Source: Desulfovibrio subterraneus
Lineage (GTDB): Bacteria > Desulfobacterota > Desulfovibrionia > Desulfovibrionales > Desulfovibrionaceae
Reading direction: 5' to 3'
Assembly: GCF_013340285.1 (NCBI RefSeq)
Contig: NZ_BLVO01000016.1
Coordinates: 124,001 to 188,000, forward strand
DNA length: 64,000 bases
The position numbers and the translations under genes were made by a program. This document shows positions 8,098 to 16,026 of this stretch, one piece after another. The notes under the pieces are model-generated. The model was given only the letters and a program-made list of their open reading frames with translations. It did not search any database and was not told the origin of the DNA. Position 1 is the stretch's first letter. Each line of letters begins with the position of its first letter.

Positions 8098-8545
8098 TCC
8101 ATACCCGTTCCGCAGACTCTGCCGGCATATGCGGCAGGGACGATTGCATTGCGCGGGACTCTCTCGCGTTTGACAGGTCCGGCCCCGGGAATTCGGGGTG
8201 CGGGCCTGCCGTCGTGTCCGGTCGTTACGTGACCTGTTACATGGCCTGCTACATAGGTCTGTCATGTGATCTGTCAGGTTACCTGTCAGGTAGCCTGTTC
8301 TGTCGACAGATCCTGTAATCTGATCTGCGAACCGGTCCTTGTTGGATAACTGGCACCCCTAGTCCCGTGTCTTGTCCGATCCCTTGTCAGACCTTCTCGG
8401 ATCGTTACCGGACGTTCGTTGAAGCTGGCCCCCTTGACCAGACCTGCTGCTCGCGGCACTGTGCTTCTGGTGCGGTGCATGGTGGCACCGCGGGTATGAT
8501 TCCCCCGATAATCGCGATAACCCCAGACAGACAAGGCGACAGAAC
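8098..8545. other. Non-coding gap between siaC and aroE
   Basis: Nothing here reads as a gene. The first part holds a GC-rich inverted repeat around 8178-8212 (CCCCGGGAATTCGGGG core) that could end the sia transcript, although it has no T run. Then comes the 12-bp tandem repeat tract described separately, followed by degenerate repeats of similar words to about 8410. The aroE promoter must lie in the last 150 bases, but I see no convincing -35/-10 pair. Confidence 0.5.
8231..8303. repeat. Degenerate 12-bp tandem repeat
   Basis: Six neighbouring units of 12 (one of 13) bases share the plan NNcctgtcaNgt: gacctgttacat, ggcctgctacat, aggtctgtcatgt, gatctgtcaggt, tacctgtcaggt, agcctgttctgt. Weaker units continue to about 8410 (cgtgtcttgtcc, gatcccttgtca). 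It is non-coding as far as can be seen. Confidence 0.7.
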
Positions 8546-9370
8546 ATGACTCGTATTCCTGAAAAGCTCTACGGCATCATCGGGCATCCGCTCGGTCATA
8601 CCATGAGTCCCGCCCTGCATAACTGGGGGTTTGAACGGTGTGGCATTGCGGCCGCATATATGGCGTTTCCCACCCCGGCTGAAAAGCTGGCGGACTTTGT
8701 TGCGGCCTTCCGCACTCTGCCTCTTTCCGGTGCCAGCGTGACCATCCCGCACAAGGAAACGGTCATGCCCATGCTGGACGGCATTACCCCGCTGGCGCAG
8801 GCCGTGGGCGCCGTGAACACCCTCTATTGGGACAACGGCAGGCTGATGGGCGATAATACGGACATCACCGGTTTTCTCTCCCCCCTGCGGCAGCATGCGG
8901 GCAGCATAGACAGTGCGCTTGTGCTGGGCGCGGGCGGTGCGGCCAAGGCTGTGCTTGCCGGACTGCGCGAGCTGGGCGTGGCGAACGTGACCATAACCAA
9001 CCGTTCGCCGGAACGGGCGGCTGCGGTGGCACAGCCCTTCGGCGCGGCTGTGGTGCCATGGGATGACCGCACGAAGGTGCAGGCCGGTCTGGTAATCAAT
9101 TCCACCCCGCTGGGCATGAGCGGCGATAATGCAGACCGCACCCCGTATCCCGCAGATGCCTTTGCAGGACGCAGAGGCATTGCCTATGATCTTGTGTACA
9201 ACCCGCTGCGTACCCGTTTTCTTGCAGAAGCAGACGCCTCAGGCTGGCAGACGCTGGATGGTCTGCATATGTTTGCCGCGCAGGGCAGAGAGCAGTTTCG
9301 CATCTGGACCGGTGCAGAATTGCCTCTCGAAGAAGTGCGCGACTGCATACGAAAAATACTGTCGCTGTAA
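8546..9370 (+). CDS. aroE: Shikimate dehydrogenase
   Basis: Reduces 3-dehydroshikimate to shikimate with NADPH in aromatic amino acid synthesis. The 274-residue length is normal. The N-terminal GHPLGHTMSPALHN substrate motif, catalytic Lys in VTIPHKE, Asn/Asp in AVNTLYWDNG and GDNTDITGF, and the dinucleotide-binding GAGGAAKAV loop with NRSPERA are all present in order. An AAGGCGACAG site precedes the ATG. It stands alone, with a terminator-like hairpin directly after it. Confidence 0.95.
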   Translation: MTRIPEKLYGIIGHPLGHTMSPALHNWGFERCGIAAAYMAFPTPAEKLADFVAAFRTLPLSGASVTIPHKETVMPMLDGITPLAQAVGAVNTLYWDNGRLMGDNTDITGFLSPLRQHAGSIDSALVLGAGGAAKAVLAGLRELGVANVTITNRSPERAAAVAQPFGAAVVPWDDRTKVQAGLVINSTPLGMSGDNADRTPYPADAFAGRRGIAYDLVYNPLRTRFLAEADASGWQTLDGLHMFAAQGREQFRIWTGAELPLEEVRDCIRKILSL

Positions 9371-9393
9371 CGCGGGCAAGAGAAGCATCTGTA

Positions 9394-9433
9394 TCCCCGT
9401 CCGGATATTGTATTCGGATGGGGGTTTTATTTT
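9394..9433 (+). terminator. Terminator of aroE
   Basis: The stem CCCCGTCCG / CGGATGGGG (one G-T pair) is closed by a short loop and followed by TTTTATTTT. It lies about 25 bases after the aroE stop. Confidence 0.7.
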
Positions 9434-9483
9434 GTAATCTTGTGTAGTAAAGGCAGCGGCAAAACACATTGCAAGGGGCAATT

Positions 9484-10644
9484 ATGGAATTGCAGGAAAA
9501 CGACGTATTGTATGCGGGGGGCGCATCAAATGGTCAGGGCACGCCGCAGGCTGCGCCCGTGCAAGGTGGGGGATTCACCTTTAGCGGCGAAGGCAGAGAC
9601 GGCTTTCGTCAATTTGTGGCATTCAAGGGCAGCGGTTGGGAGCTGTTCAAGATCTGCATTGTGAACTTTCTGCTCACAATCATTACGCTCGGCATATATC
9701 ACTTCTGGGCCAAGGTGCGGGTCCGCAAATATCTGTGGTCGCACACGGTGGTGGAAGGGGAACCGCTGGAATATACCGGCACCGGCAAGGAACTGTTTTT
9801 CGGCTTCCTTATCGTTGCAGGGGTGTTCATTCTGTACATGGTGCTGCAGATGGTTCTTGAGCGCATCCACCCCGGTCTTTCCGTTCTGGCGGCGCTTCTG
9901 CTTTTGCCTTTCTGGTTTTTTGCCACTTACAGGGCTGTGCGCTACCGCCTGACCCGTACCCGCTGGCGCGGTATCCGCTTCAACCTTTCCGGCAGCGCAT
10001 GGAAGTACATGTTCCTCGCGCTGGGGCAGAGCCTGCTGAACCTGATTACCCTGTCGCTGTGGTACCCCAAGTCGTGCGCGGTGCTGCGCAAGCGCATCAT
10101 CGGCAACATCTGGTACGGCAACCGCAACTTCACCTTCTCCGGTAAGGCGGCTCCGCTCTATGTGTCTTATCTGGTGGCGGTGCTCGGCATAATCGGGTTT
10201 GGTGTTGCCGGTTTCATGCTGGCAGACCTGCCCACGGCCTTCCTGCAGATGAACTCCAATCCCGGACCGGAAGGATTCAAGTCCCTCGCCATCGCCATGG
10301 GTACGTTCTACGGCATGTTGATTCTGGGAGTTCTGGTGTCCCAGTGGTTCATGTGCGTGCTTATCCGGTGGGAAGTGGGCAATACCGGTTTTCCGGGTGT
10401 GCGGTTCCGCAGCTCTCTGACCTTCGGCAGATACTTCTGGGTGCAGGTGAGCAACCTGTTTCTGGTGTTACTGACGCTCGGCATCGGCACGCCCTGGGCA
10501 GCGGTGCGCAGCCTCAAGCTGTATCTGAACACGCTTGATGCGGAAGGGAGCCTTGATTACGCCCATCTTGCACAAGATGCGCAGGAAGCACCAAAGTTCG
10601 GCGAAGGGTTCCTCGAAGCGTTTGACGTGGACCTTGCCGTATAG
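9484..10644 (+). CDS. DUF898 (YjgN-like) membrane protein
   Basis: A polytopic membrane protein of 386 residues, close to the YjgN length. It is built from two related halves, each containing the family pattern of a Gly-rich F-x-G segment, a TLGIYHFWAKVRVRKYLW-like helix-loop and Arg-rich cytoplasmic turns. An AAGGGGC ribosome site fixes the ATG at 9484. The next gene, a membrane-bound M48 metallopeptidase, starts eight bases downstream. DUF898 and M48 genes are often paired, which suggests envelope protein quality control, but no biochemical role is established. An N-terminal 35-residue tail rich in Gly and Gln is soluble. Confidence 0.8.
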   Translation: MELQENDVLYAGGASNGQGTPQAAPVQGGGFTFSGEGRDGFRQFVAFKGSGWELFKICIVNFLLTIITLGIYHFWAKVRVRKYLWSHTVVEGEPLEYTGTGKELFFGFLIVAGVFILYMVLQMVLERIHPGLSVLAALLLLPFWFFATYRAVRYRLTRTRWRGIRFNLSGSAWKYMFLALGQSLLNLITLSLWYPKSCAVLRKRIIGNIWYGNRNFTFSGKAAPLYVSYLVAVLGIIGFGVAGFMLADLPTAFLQMNSNPGPEGFKSLAIAMGTFYGMLILGVLVSQWFMCVLIRWEVGNTGFPGVRFRSSLTFGRYFWVQVSNLFLVLLTLGIGTPWAAVRSLKLYLNTLDAEGSLDYAHLAQDAQEAPKFGEGFLEAFDVDLAV

Positions 10645-10652
10645 GGGGGAGC

Positions 10653-11846
10653 ATGACGCAGCCTGACCCTTCTTCCCGGCCTCATATTCCGGCGGCTTCC
10701 ACTGAATCACCTGAACAGGGGAAGCCTGCCGGCTTTCGCTATTACGACGGGCATTCCGCCCAGCCGCATGCGGTGGATATTCGTCCGGCAGGGAGCCATC
10801 TGCAGATAGTTTCCCCGGCAGGGGCATTCATGGCCTCGTGGAGTCTGGACAGCATAGTGCTGCCGGATTTCATGAATCCGCCCTACAGCCTTATCCACCT
10901 GCAGAAAGGCGGGCAGGATACGGGCGAGCGTCTGACCGTCATGGACGGAGCTGCCCACGAAAGGCTTGCTCCGCTGTTGCTCGGCGTGCGTATCAATGCC
11001 CGGCGGACCAGCCTGAACAAGTGGCTGCGTGTCTGCGCTGCGGTGTGGCTGCTCGGGCTGCTGCTGTGGTGGGGATTTCCCTATGCCACGGACGCAGTGG
11101 TGTCGTTGGTGCCCGTGGATGCGGAGATTGCGCTTGGTGAAGATGTGCGCGATCAGGTGGGGGCGATGCTGGCCCGCAAGAACGCGGGCAAGGTGCTGCA
11201 CTGCGGAAATCCTGCCGGCATGGCTGCGCTGGATGCCTTGACGGAGCGGCTCTCTCTCGTGGATGAGTCGCCGTATCCCATGTCCGTGAGCGTGATCAAT
11301 TCAGGCATCGTGAATGCCTTTGCGGCCCCCGGCGGAGCCATTCTCGTTACCTCCGGTCTGCTTGAGGAAACGGAGTCTCCCGAGGAACTGGCGGGCATTC
11401 TGGCGCATGAAATGGGGCATGTGCGCGAGCGTCACGGCCTTCGCAGCATGGCGGGCGTGTACGGCCTGCAGGTGCTTGGTCTGCTTTTCTCAGGCAACAG
11501 CAAGGGCGTGTTCGGTGATACGGCGCAGGGGCTGGCCCTGTATATGACCACCTCGTCGTGGAGCCGCGATTTTGAGCGGGCTGCTGATGCCCACGCCTTC
11601 ACGCTGCTCCGCAAGGCTGGATTGAATACGCAGGGGCTGTCCACTTTCTTTGAACGGCTGGAAAAGGACGCGGAGAAAGACAAGAACCTCTTCCCTGCGC
11701 TCGCCATGCTCAGCTCGCATCCGGCAACGGCTGCACGCATCGCCATGCTGCGCGAGATGGAGCAGGCGGCCGGTAAGCCTGAATATGCCCTTGTTTCCGT
11801 CATGTCCGCAGAGGACTGGAAGGCCGTGCAGAATATCTGCCAATAG
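10653..11846 (+). CDS. M48-family membrane metallopeptidase
   Basis: A zinc-dependent peptidase of 397 residues. A cytoplasmic-type N-terminal region of about 120 residues precedes one transmembrane helix (about 127-147). The catalytic domain follows with HEMGH (His252, Glu253, His256) and the third zinc ligand in DFERAADAHAF (Glu308). The family includes HtpX, Oma1 and BepA-type quality-control proteases. Topology here suggests an active site on the outer face of the inner membrane. A GGGGGGAGC site precedes the ATG. It is coupled to the upstream DUF898 gene by eight bases. Confidence 0.87.
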   Translation: MTQPDPSSRPHIPAASTESPEQGKPAGFRYYDGHSAQPHAVDIRPAGSHLQIVSPAGAFMASWSLDSIVLPDFMNPPYSLIHLQKGGQDTGERLTVMDGAAHERLAPLLLGVRINARRTSLNKWLRVCAAVWLLGLLLWWGFPYATDAVVSLVPVDAEIALGEDVRDQVGAMLARKNAGKVLHCGNPAGMAALDALTERLSLVDESPYPMSVSVINSGIVNAFAAPGGAILVTSGLLEETESPEELAGILAHEMGHVRERHGLRSMAGVYGLQVLGLLFSGNSKGVFGDTAQGLALYMTTSSWSRDFERAADAHAFTLLRKAGLNTQGLSTFFERLEKDAEKDKNLFPALAMLSSHPATAARIAMLREMEQAAGKPEYALVSVMSAEDWKAVQNICQ

Positions 11847-11879
11847 CACCGGCCGGATTCCCAGTTGTTTTCTCAGTCG

Positions 11880-12602
11880 TTACGACTTCACATGTTTCAG
11901 CGCCTCACGCCTCGTCAGGGAGCTGAGGCGCTTTTCGTTGCGCAGCACATAGTCCGTAACCGCGGCGGGTTTTGTCTTGGCATATTCCCGCAAGGCCCAG
12001 CCTATGCCCTTGCGCAGGAAGAATTCTCCGGCCATGGGCGAAGGCGCCAGGCTGGGGTCTATACACGCCTGCATGAAGGCAAAATCCGTGGCCTGCTTGA
12101 ACCTGAGCTGGCAGAGAATGGCCGTGCGCCGCTTCCACATGTTGTCGCAGGCAGCCCATTGCAGCAGCAACGGGCGCATGGTGTCCGCATCGTGGGCGAG
12201 CAGGGGGCCGAAGCTGTTTGTCATCTCATCCACATAGTCCCACCACGCTCCGGTAACGACCAGTTCTTCCAGCAGTGCCAGCAGCCGGTCATCGGCCTTG
12301 TGCAGATATCCTGCGTGCTTTTTGTGATGCAGCAGGGTCAGGGCGCAGTAGCGTTCTTCTCTGTACGTCGCGTTGCGCCACAGGTGGGCCACGGTATCCA
12401 GCAGGCAGTCGAAATCCAGCGGCAGCCGCTTGGCATAGAGCGGCTTGCATGCCTGCACGCGCAGGGGTTTTGTGCAGCCCAGAAAAGGCATTTCGGATTT
12501 CATGTACGCCTGCATGGGCGCGGCATTGTCCTCTACGGCCACAGCCCGCAGGTTCTCCCGCAGGCCGGTGACAAGGTGCATGTCTGCATTCGGTGTGTTC
12601 AT
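11880..12602 (-). CDS. DNA alkylation repair protein, AlkD-like
   Basis: An all-helical HEAT-repeat protein of about 240 residues matching AlkD-type DNA glycosylases, which remove positively charged 3- and 7-alkyl purines. Aromatic and acidic motifs of the family are seen in LWRNATYREERYCAL, WWDYVDEM, NMWKRRTAIL and the C-terminal GWALREYAKT helix. I take the ATG at 12602, 36 bases after the LysR stop. A GTG at 12671 would overlap the regulator. Its last codons contain a terminator for the convergent M48 gene. Substrate range cannot be read from sequence. Confidence 0.85.
   Translation of the reverse strand: MNTPNADMHLVTGLRENLRAVAVEDNAAPMQAYMKSEMPFLGCTKPLRVQACKPLYAKRLPLDFDCLLDTVAHLWRNATYREERYCALTLLHHKKHAGYLHKADDRLLALLEELVVTGAWWDYVDEMTNSFGPLLAHDADTMRPLLLQWAACDNMWKRRTAILCQLRFKQATDFAFMQACIDPSLAPSPMAGEFFLRKGIGWALREYAKTKPAAVTDYVLRNEKRLSSLTRREALKHVKS
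11899..11936 (+). terminator. Terminator inside the 3' end of the alkD-like gene
   Basis: A nine-bp stem (AGCGCCTCA / TGAGGCGCT) is followed by TTTTC on the plus strand, 53 bases beyond the M48 stop. It overlaps the C-terminal codons of the convergent gene, so those codons serve two purposes. Confidence 0.65.
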
Positions 12603-12637
12603 GAGCTGCCTGTATGGTCCTGTAGACAAGGGCGGTG

Positions 12638-13555
12638 CTAGTGCTGCGGGTTGCGCATGATCCAGGGCCACATGGTTTCCAGATGCTTTCGCACGTGGTC
12701 TGCAAAGGCCTGCAGCAGGGTGGACTTGTATTTCTGGCGGTGGGTGACGGAGTAGAAGCGGCGCTTGAATTCAACGCCTTCCACCTGCACGGGAAAGAGT
12801 TCCGCGTTGGCCAGCTCGCGCTGCACACAGAAGGGCGACATGCAGCTCAGGGTGTCCGGGTTCTTGAGCACCATCTTGATGGATTCTATGTGCTCAAGCT
12901 CCAGAAACAGGTTCAGTCGCTTCTTGGCGGGGCCAAGATACTCCCACATGGTCTGGCGGGTGCCTGAGCCGGATTCGCGCAGCACCCACTTCATGTCCAG
13001 CAGTTCTTCCAGCGAATATTCGCGTGCCGAAGCGAAATCCTTGTCGGATGAAACCACCACAAGTTCTTCCGTGCACAGTTCGCGGAATTCCGCCACGCGG
13101 CATTCGTAGTCGCCTTCGATGAAGCCGAGGGCCACGCTGCCGCTTTCTATGCCCGCAATAACGTCTGCCGAGTTGCGGCTGAGCATCTCCACCTGTACTT
13201 CGGGATACAGGCAGCGGAAGTCGAAGAGCACCTGCGGCATGATGTAGTCCGCAATGGTGGAGCTTGCGGCAACAGTCAGCACGCCCGCCATGCGGTTCAG
13301 GCGGAACATGGTTTCCACTTCCTGCAACTGTTCAAGTGCGGGGCGGATGCGGTTGAGCAGCAGTCTGCCGCTCTCGTTGGGCACAAGGCGGTTGCTTATG
13401 CGGTCGAAGAGCTGTTCGCCCACGGAGTCTTCCAGCGACTTGATGGCCATGGAGACGGCGGACTGGGTGATAAAATGCTCTTCGGCCACTTTTCCGATGT
13501 GCGGATTGCGCATGAGCGAGACAAAAAGCTCGAGTTGACGTACTGTGATGTTCAC
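12638..13555 (-). CDS. LysR-family transcriptional regulator
   Basis: A 305-residue regulator. The N-terminal winged helix-turn-helix (about 1-62) has VRQLELFVSL and EEHFITQSAVSMAIKSLE. A co-inducer domain (about 90-300) follows. I place the start at GTG 13555, seven bases after an AGAGG site and giving the usual V/M-N-I-T-V-R-Q-L opening. A TTG at 13570 is upstream but lacks a site. LysR proteins usually act on divergent genes. Divergent here is only a 24-codon reading frame with its own terminator, while the AlkD-like gene follows on the same strand. The effector is unknown. Confidence 0.88.
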   Translation of the reverse strand: MNITVRQLELFVSLMRNPHIGKVAEEHFITQSAVSMAIKSLEDSVGEQLFDRISNRLVPNESGRLLLNRIRPALEQLQEVETMFRLNRMAGVLTVAASSTIADYIMPQVLFDFRCLYPEVQVEMLSRNSADVIAGIESGSVALGFIEGDYECRVAEFRELCTEELVVVSSDKDFASAREYSLEELLDMKWVLRESGSGTRQTMWEYLGPAKKRLNLFLELEHIESIKMVLKNPDTLSCMSPFCVQRELANAELFPVQVEGVEFKRRFYSVTHRQKYKSTLLQAFADHVRKHLETMWPWIMRNPQH

Positions 13556-13658
13556 TGTCGACCTCTTCAAAATTTTTGATCGACTTTTTAAATATTATAA
13601 ATTTGCTTTCCAGGCTAGTCCGGATACGATGACTTCACCATCACAACGGGAAACAAGT

Positions 13659-13733
13659 ATGCCCATTACTGCCATTTTAGGTATACATATTCCGACTAGT
13701 TGGTTTTGCGCTTCTTCCTCCTTTTTCCCCTAG
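13659..13733 (+). CDS. Possible 24-residue peptide divergent from the LysR gene
   Basis: An ATG at 13659 begins a 24-codon frame ending in TAG at 13731-13733. The product is hydrophobic: MPITAILGIHIPTS, then a Trp-Phe-Cys patch and a Ser/Phe tail ending in Pro. A strong terminator begins at the stop codon. The ribosome site is weak (GGGAAACAAG). The layout, a short peptide ending in a hairpin plus T run, is that of an attenuator leader or a small independent transcript, but no plus-strand gene follows. The next gene, pyrD, is convergent. I do not recognise the peptide. Coding status is unproven. Confidence 0.3.
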   Translation: MPITAILGIHIPTSWFCASSSFFP

Positions 13734-13771
13734 AGGCCCTGCATGCCCACACCCGCAGGGCCTCACTTTTT
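13733..13771 (+). terminator. Strong terminator directly after the 24-codon frame
   Basis: A ten-bp perfect stem (GAGGCCCTGC / GCAGGGCCTC) with a 12-base loop is followed by ACTTTTT. It begins on the last base of the small reading frame. Confidence 0.7.
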
Positions 13772-13819
13772 GGCGAGTGACTAACGCCGAAAACTCCTTT
13801 GCATCAGTGCGTGCCGTAC

Positions 13820-13861
13820 GCACAAATAAACCCGCCCGAAAGCTTGCTTCCGGGCGGGTTT
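13820..13861 (-). terminator. Terminator of the pyrKD operon
   Basis: An 11-bp stem (AAACCCGCCCG / CGGGCGGGTTT) lies 23 bases beyond pyrD. Read leftward it is followed by a TTTATTTG tail, as expected for an intrinsic terminator. Confidence 0.75.
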
Positions 13862-13883
13862 GCCTTTGGGGGGAGAGGGATTA

Positions 13884-14804
13884 TCAGGCTTTGAGCGAGC
13901 CGCGGAATTCCTCAAGGTCGGTGATGTTCATCTTCTGCAGCAGCTGTTCAAACTCCTGCACAAGGCGGAAGCTGAAATCGGGCCGCAGGAAGTTGGCGGT
14001 ACCCACCTGCACGGCGTGCGCGCCCACCAGCATGAATTCCAGTACATCTTCAGCCGAGGCAATGCCGCCGATGCCGATGACGGGAATGTTCACGGCGCGG
14101 GAAACCTGCCATACGCAGCGCAGTGCCACGGGCTTGATGGCTGGGCCGGAAAGGCCGCCGATCACGTTGGCCAGCAGGGGCTTGCGGGTGCGTATGTCCA
14201 CGCCCATGCCGGAAAGGGTGTTGATGCAGGAGAGCATGTCCGCGCCTGCGTCTTCCACGGCCTTGGCAATGGTGGTGATGTCCGTGACGTTGGGGCTCAG
14301 CTTGATGATGACGGGCTTGTCGCCTGCCATGCGCTTTACAGCCTCGGTCACGCGGGCGGCCTGCCTGGCGTCCTGACCGAACAGGATGCCGCCTTCCTTC
14401 ACGTTGGGGCAGGAAATGTTTACTTCAATGGCGGCAATGCCCTGCTCGCGTGCCAGCACGCCGGTAAGCTCGGCAAATTCGCCGGGATCGCAGGCATAAA
14501 TGTTGGCAATGACGGGCAGTTCACGCCACGGCAGCTTGGGCAGCTTTTCCGTGATGAAGGATTCGACTCCGGAATTCTGCAGGCCCACGGCATTGAGCAT
14601 GCCGCAAGGCGTTTCAGCAATGCGGGGCATGGGGTTTCCGGCGCGCGGTGCGAGCGAAAGCCCCTTGACCACAATGCCGCCGAGGGTAGTCAGGTCGCCA
14701 TAGGGCGCAAATTCCACACCGTAGCCGAAGGTGCCGGAAGCGGTGAGAATGGGGTTCTTGAAGCTGAAATCCGGCAGACCGGGAAGATTCAGACGCATAT
14801 CCAT
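13884..14804 (-). CDS. pyrD: Dihydroorotate dehydrogenase, catalytic subunit (class 1B)
   Basis: Oxidises dihydroorotate to orotate with bound FMN in pyrimidine synthesis. The 306-residue protein has the class 1 features: NPILTASGTFGYG at the start, the VNISCPNVK active-site loop, KLSPNVTDI, and the GGLSGPAIKP and IGIGGIASAEDVLEF FMN-phosphate loops. The partner pyrK lies immediately upstream, which marks this as the NAD-linked class 1B enzyme. An AGGGAG site is nine bases from the ATG at 14804 and only three from an ATG at 14810, so I prefer the former. Confidence 0.95.
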   Translation of the reverse strand: MDMRLNLPGLPDFSFKNPILTASGTFGYGVEFAPYGDLTTLGGIVVKGLSLAPRAGNPMPRIAETPCGMLNAVGLQNSGVESFITEKLPKLPWRELPVIANIYACDPGEFAELTGVLAREQGIAAIEVNISCPNVKEGGILFGQDARQAARVTEAVKRMAGDKPVIIKLSPNVTDITTIAKAVEDAGADMLSCINTLSGMGVDIRTRKPLLANVIGGLSGPAIKPVALRCVWQVSRAVNIPVIGIGGIASAEDVLEFMLVGAHAVQVGTANFLRPDFSFRLVQEFEQLLQKMNITDLEEFRGSLKA

Positions 14805-14816
14805 GTACATTGCTCC

Positions 14817-15635
14817 CTAGTCTTCGGAAAGGTTGACCTGGTGCGCCCAGAATACGGGGCCGTGGTTGCACACCTGCGCCCTGCCAGCGGCAACACCGTT
14901 GACCTGCATGTCGTCGGAAACTTTGGTGACGCAGCCGAGGCAGGCGCCTACGCCGCAGGCCATGCGGGTTTCCAGCGAAAGCTGACAACGGGCATTGTGC
15001 TTCTGGCTGAGCTGCTGCACAGTGCGCAGGAAGGGCGTGGGGCCGCAGGCCAGCACAAGGCCGTTTTGCCCTGCAAATTCTTCGATACGCTTGTCCATGC
15101 AGTCGATGAAGGCAGCGAGGTCTTCGGGCTTCTGCTCATGATGTGCATCGCCCATGATCTTTTCGTTGATGGACTCGTAGGGGTAGCAGTTCAGCGGCAT
15201 TCTGTGGCCGAACTCCATGTGCAGGTTCCACGGTCTGGGGTGGGTGTGCACGTAGCCTACGAAGGGGGCAATGCCTATGCCGCCTGCGAGCAGCAGGGTG
15301 GGGGTATCGGGTTCCATCTCGAAGCTGTTGCCGAGGGGACCCCATACGAGCACCTCATCACCGCTCTTGAGGCTGGCCATTCTGCGGGTACCGCGGCCGA
15401 CAGCCTGAAAAAAGAGGACAAGGTCGCGGTTGCTGACGCGGCAGATGGAAAAGGGACGGGCCCAGAGCATGTCCAGTGCCCAGCCGCTGGGGCGGACCAT
15501 GACAAACTGGCCGGGCTGCCAGCTCTTCCATGTGGGGCGTTCGAGTCTGAGGGCGAAAAAGAGGTGTTCGCCCGCAATCTGCCCGAAGGGGACGTTGTCC
15601 AGCACCTTCAGGGTAGTACATTGTTCGTTGGTCAT
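14817..15635 (-). CDS. pyrK: Dihydroorotate dehydrogenase electron transfer subunit
   Basis: Carries FAD and a [2Fe-2S] cluster and passes electrons from PyrD to NAD+. The roughly 272-residue protein has a ferredoxin-reductase-like FAD domain (RPFSICRV), an NAD-binding LLLAGGIGIAPF motif, and the C-terminal cluster ligands Cys in MACGVGACLGC and a later VCNHGPVF. The start at 15635 gives a normal length, although the upstream AAGG is weak. An upstream extension would have no conserved sequence. The pyrD gene follows within 13 bases. Confidence 0.93.
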   Translation of the reverse strand: MTNEQCTTLKVLDNVPFGQIAGEHLFFALRLERPTWKSWQPGQFVMVRPSGWALDMLWARPFSICRVSNRDLVLFFQAVGRGTRRMASLKSGDEVLVWGPLGNSFEMEPDTPTLLLAGGIGIAPFVGYVHTHPRPWNLHMEFGHRMPLNCYPYESINEKIMGDAHHEQKPEDLAAFIDCMDKRIEEFAGQNGLVLACGPTPFLRTVQQLSQKHNARCQLSLETRMACGVGACLGCVTKVSDDMQVNGVAAGRAQVCNHGPVFWAHQVNLSED

Positions 15636-15843
15636 GAGTGTTACCTTGGGATATCGGGATGCGCTCGGATGGCTTGCGCGTATGCGCATAACAATGAGCC
15701 GCAGTTGTGATCTGGCGTAGGCACAGGCCCGCAGTTGAACGTTTTTCGGATACGAAATGAAGAGGCTGCGGGGAGCAATGTCGCCAGCCATGACATAGTC
15801 CGACATTCTTCCGGTGGCAAGACTTCATTTTAGTGTTACCATA

Positions 15844-15872
15844 TTGCAGTTGCCAGCGAGCCCATCTATGGT
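15844..15872 (+). promoter_or_regulatory. Possible sigma70 promoter for the U32 gene
   Basis: TTGCAG and TATGGT are separated by 17 bases, about 150 bases upstream of the U32 start. The rest of the 390-base divergent gap between pyrK and this gene (15636-16026) shows no gene. The pyrK promoter must also lie here, but I cannot assign it. Confidence 0.35.
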
Positions 15873-16026
15873 TATGTGCATTGCCCGCCATATGAAATGG
15901 TATTAGCTCCGGAGACCGATTTCCTTTATTTTTCTCTCGCTTCTCCAGCAACGGGCCCGGATACCGCGGCAGGCGGCAAATTTCACACGGCGAAAGGGCG
16001 AATCCCGCCCGCGTCAAAGAGGTCAT

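Noticed and set aside
8340-8390. Sigma54-like promoter (TGGCAC word) upstream of aroE
   Set aside because: The TGGCAC word has no matching TTGC element at the required distance.
13860-15710. Long plus-strand frame opposite pyrD and pyrK
   Set aside because: Antisense shadow of two well-conserved genes.
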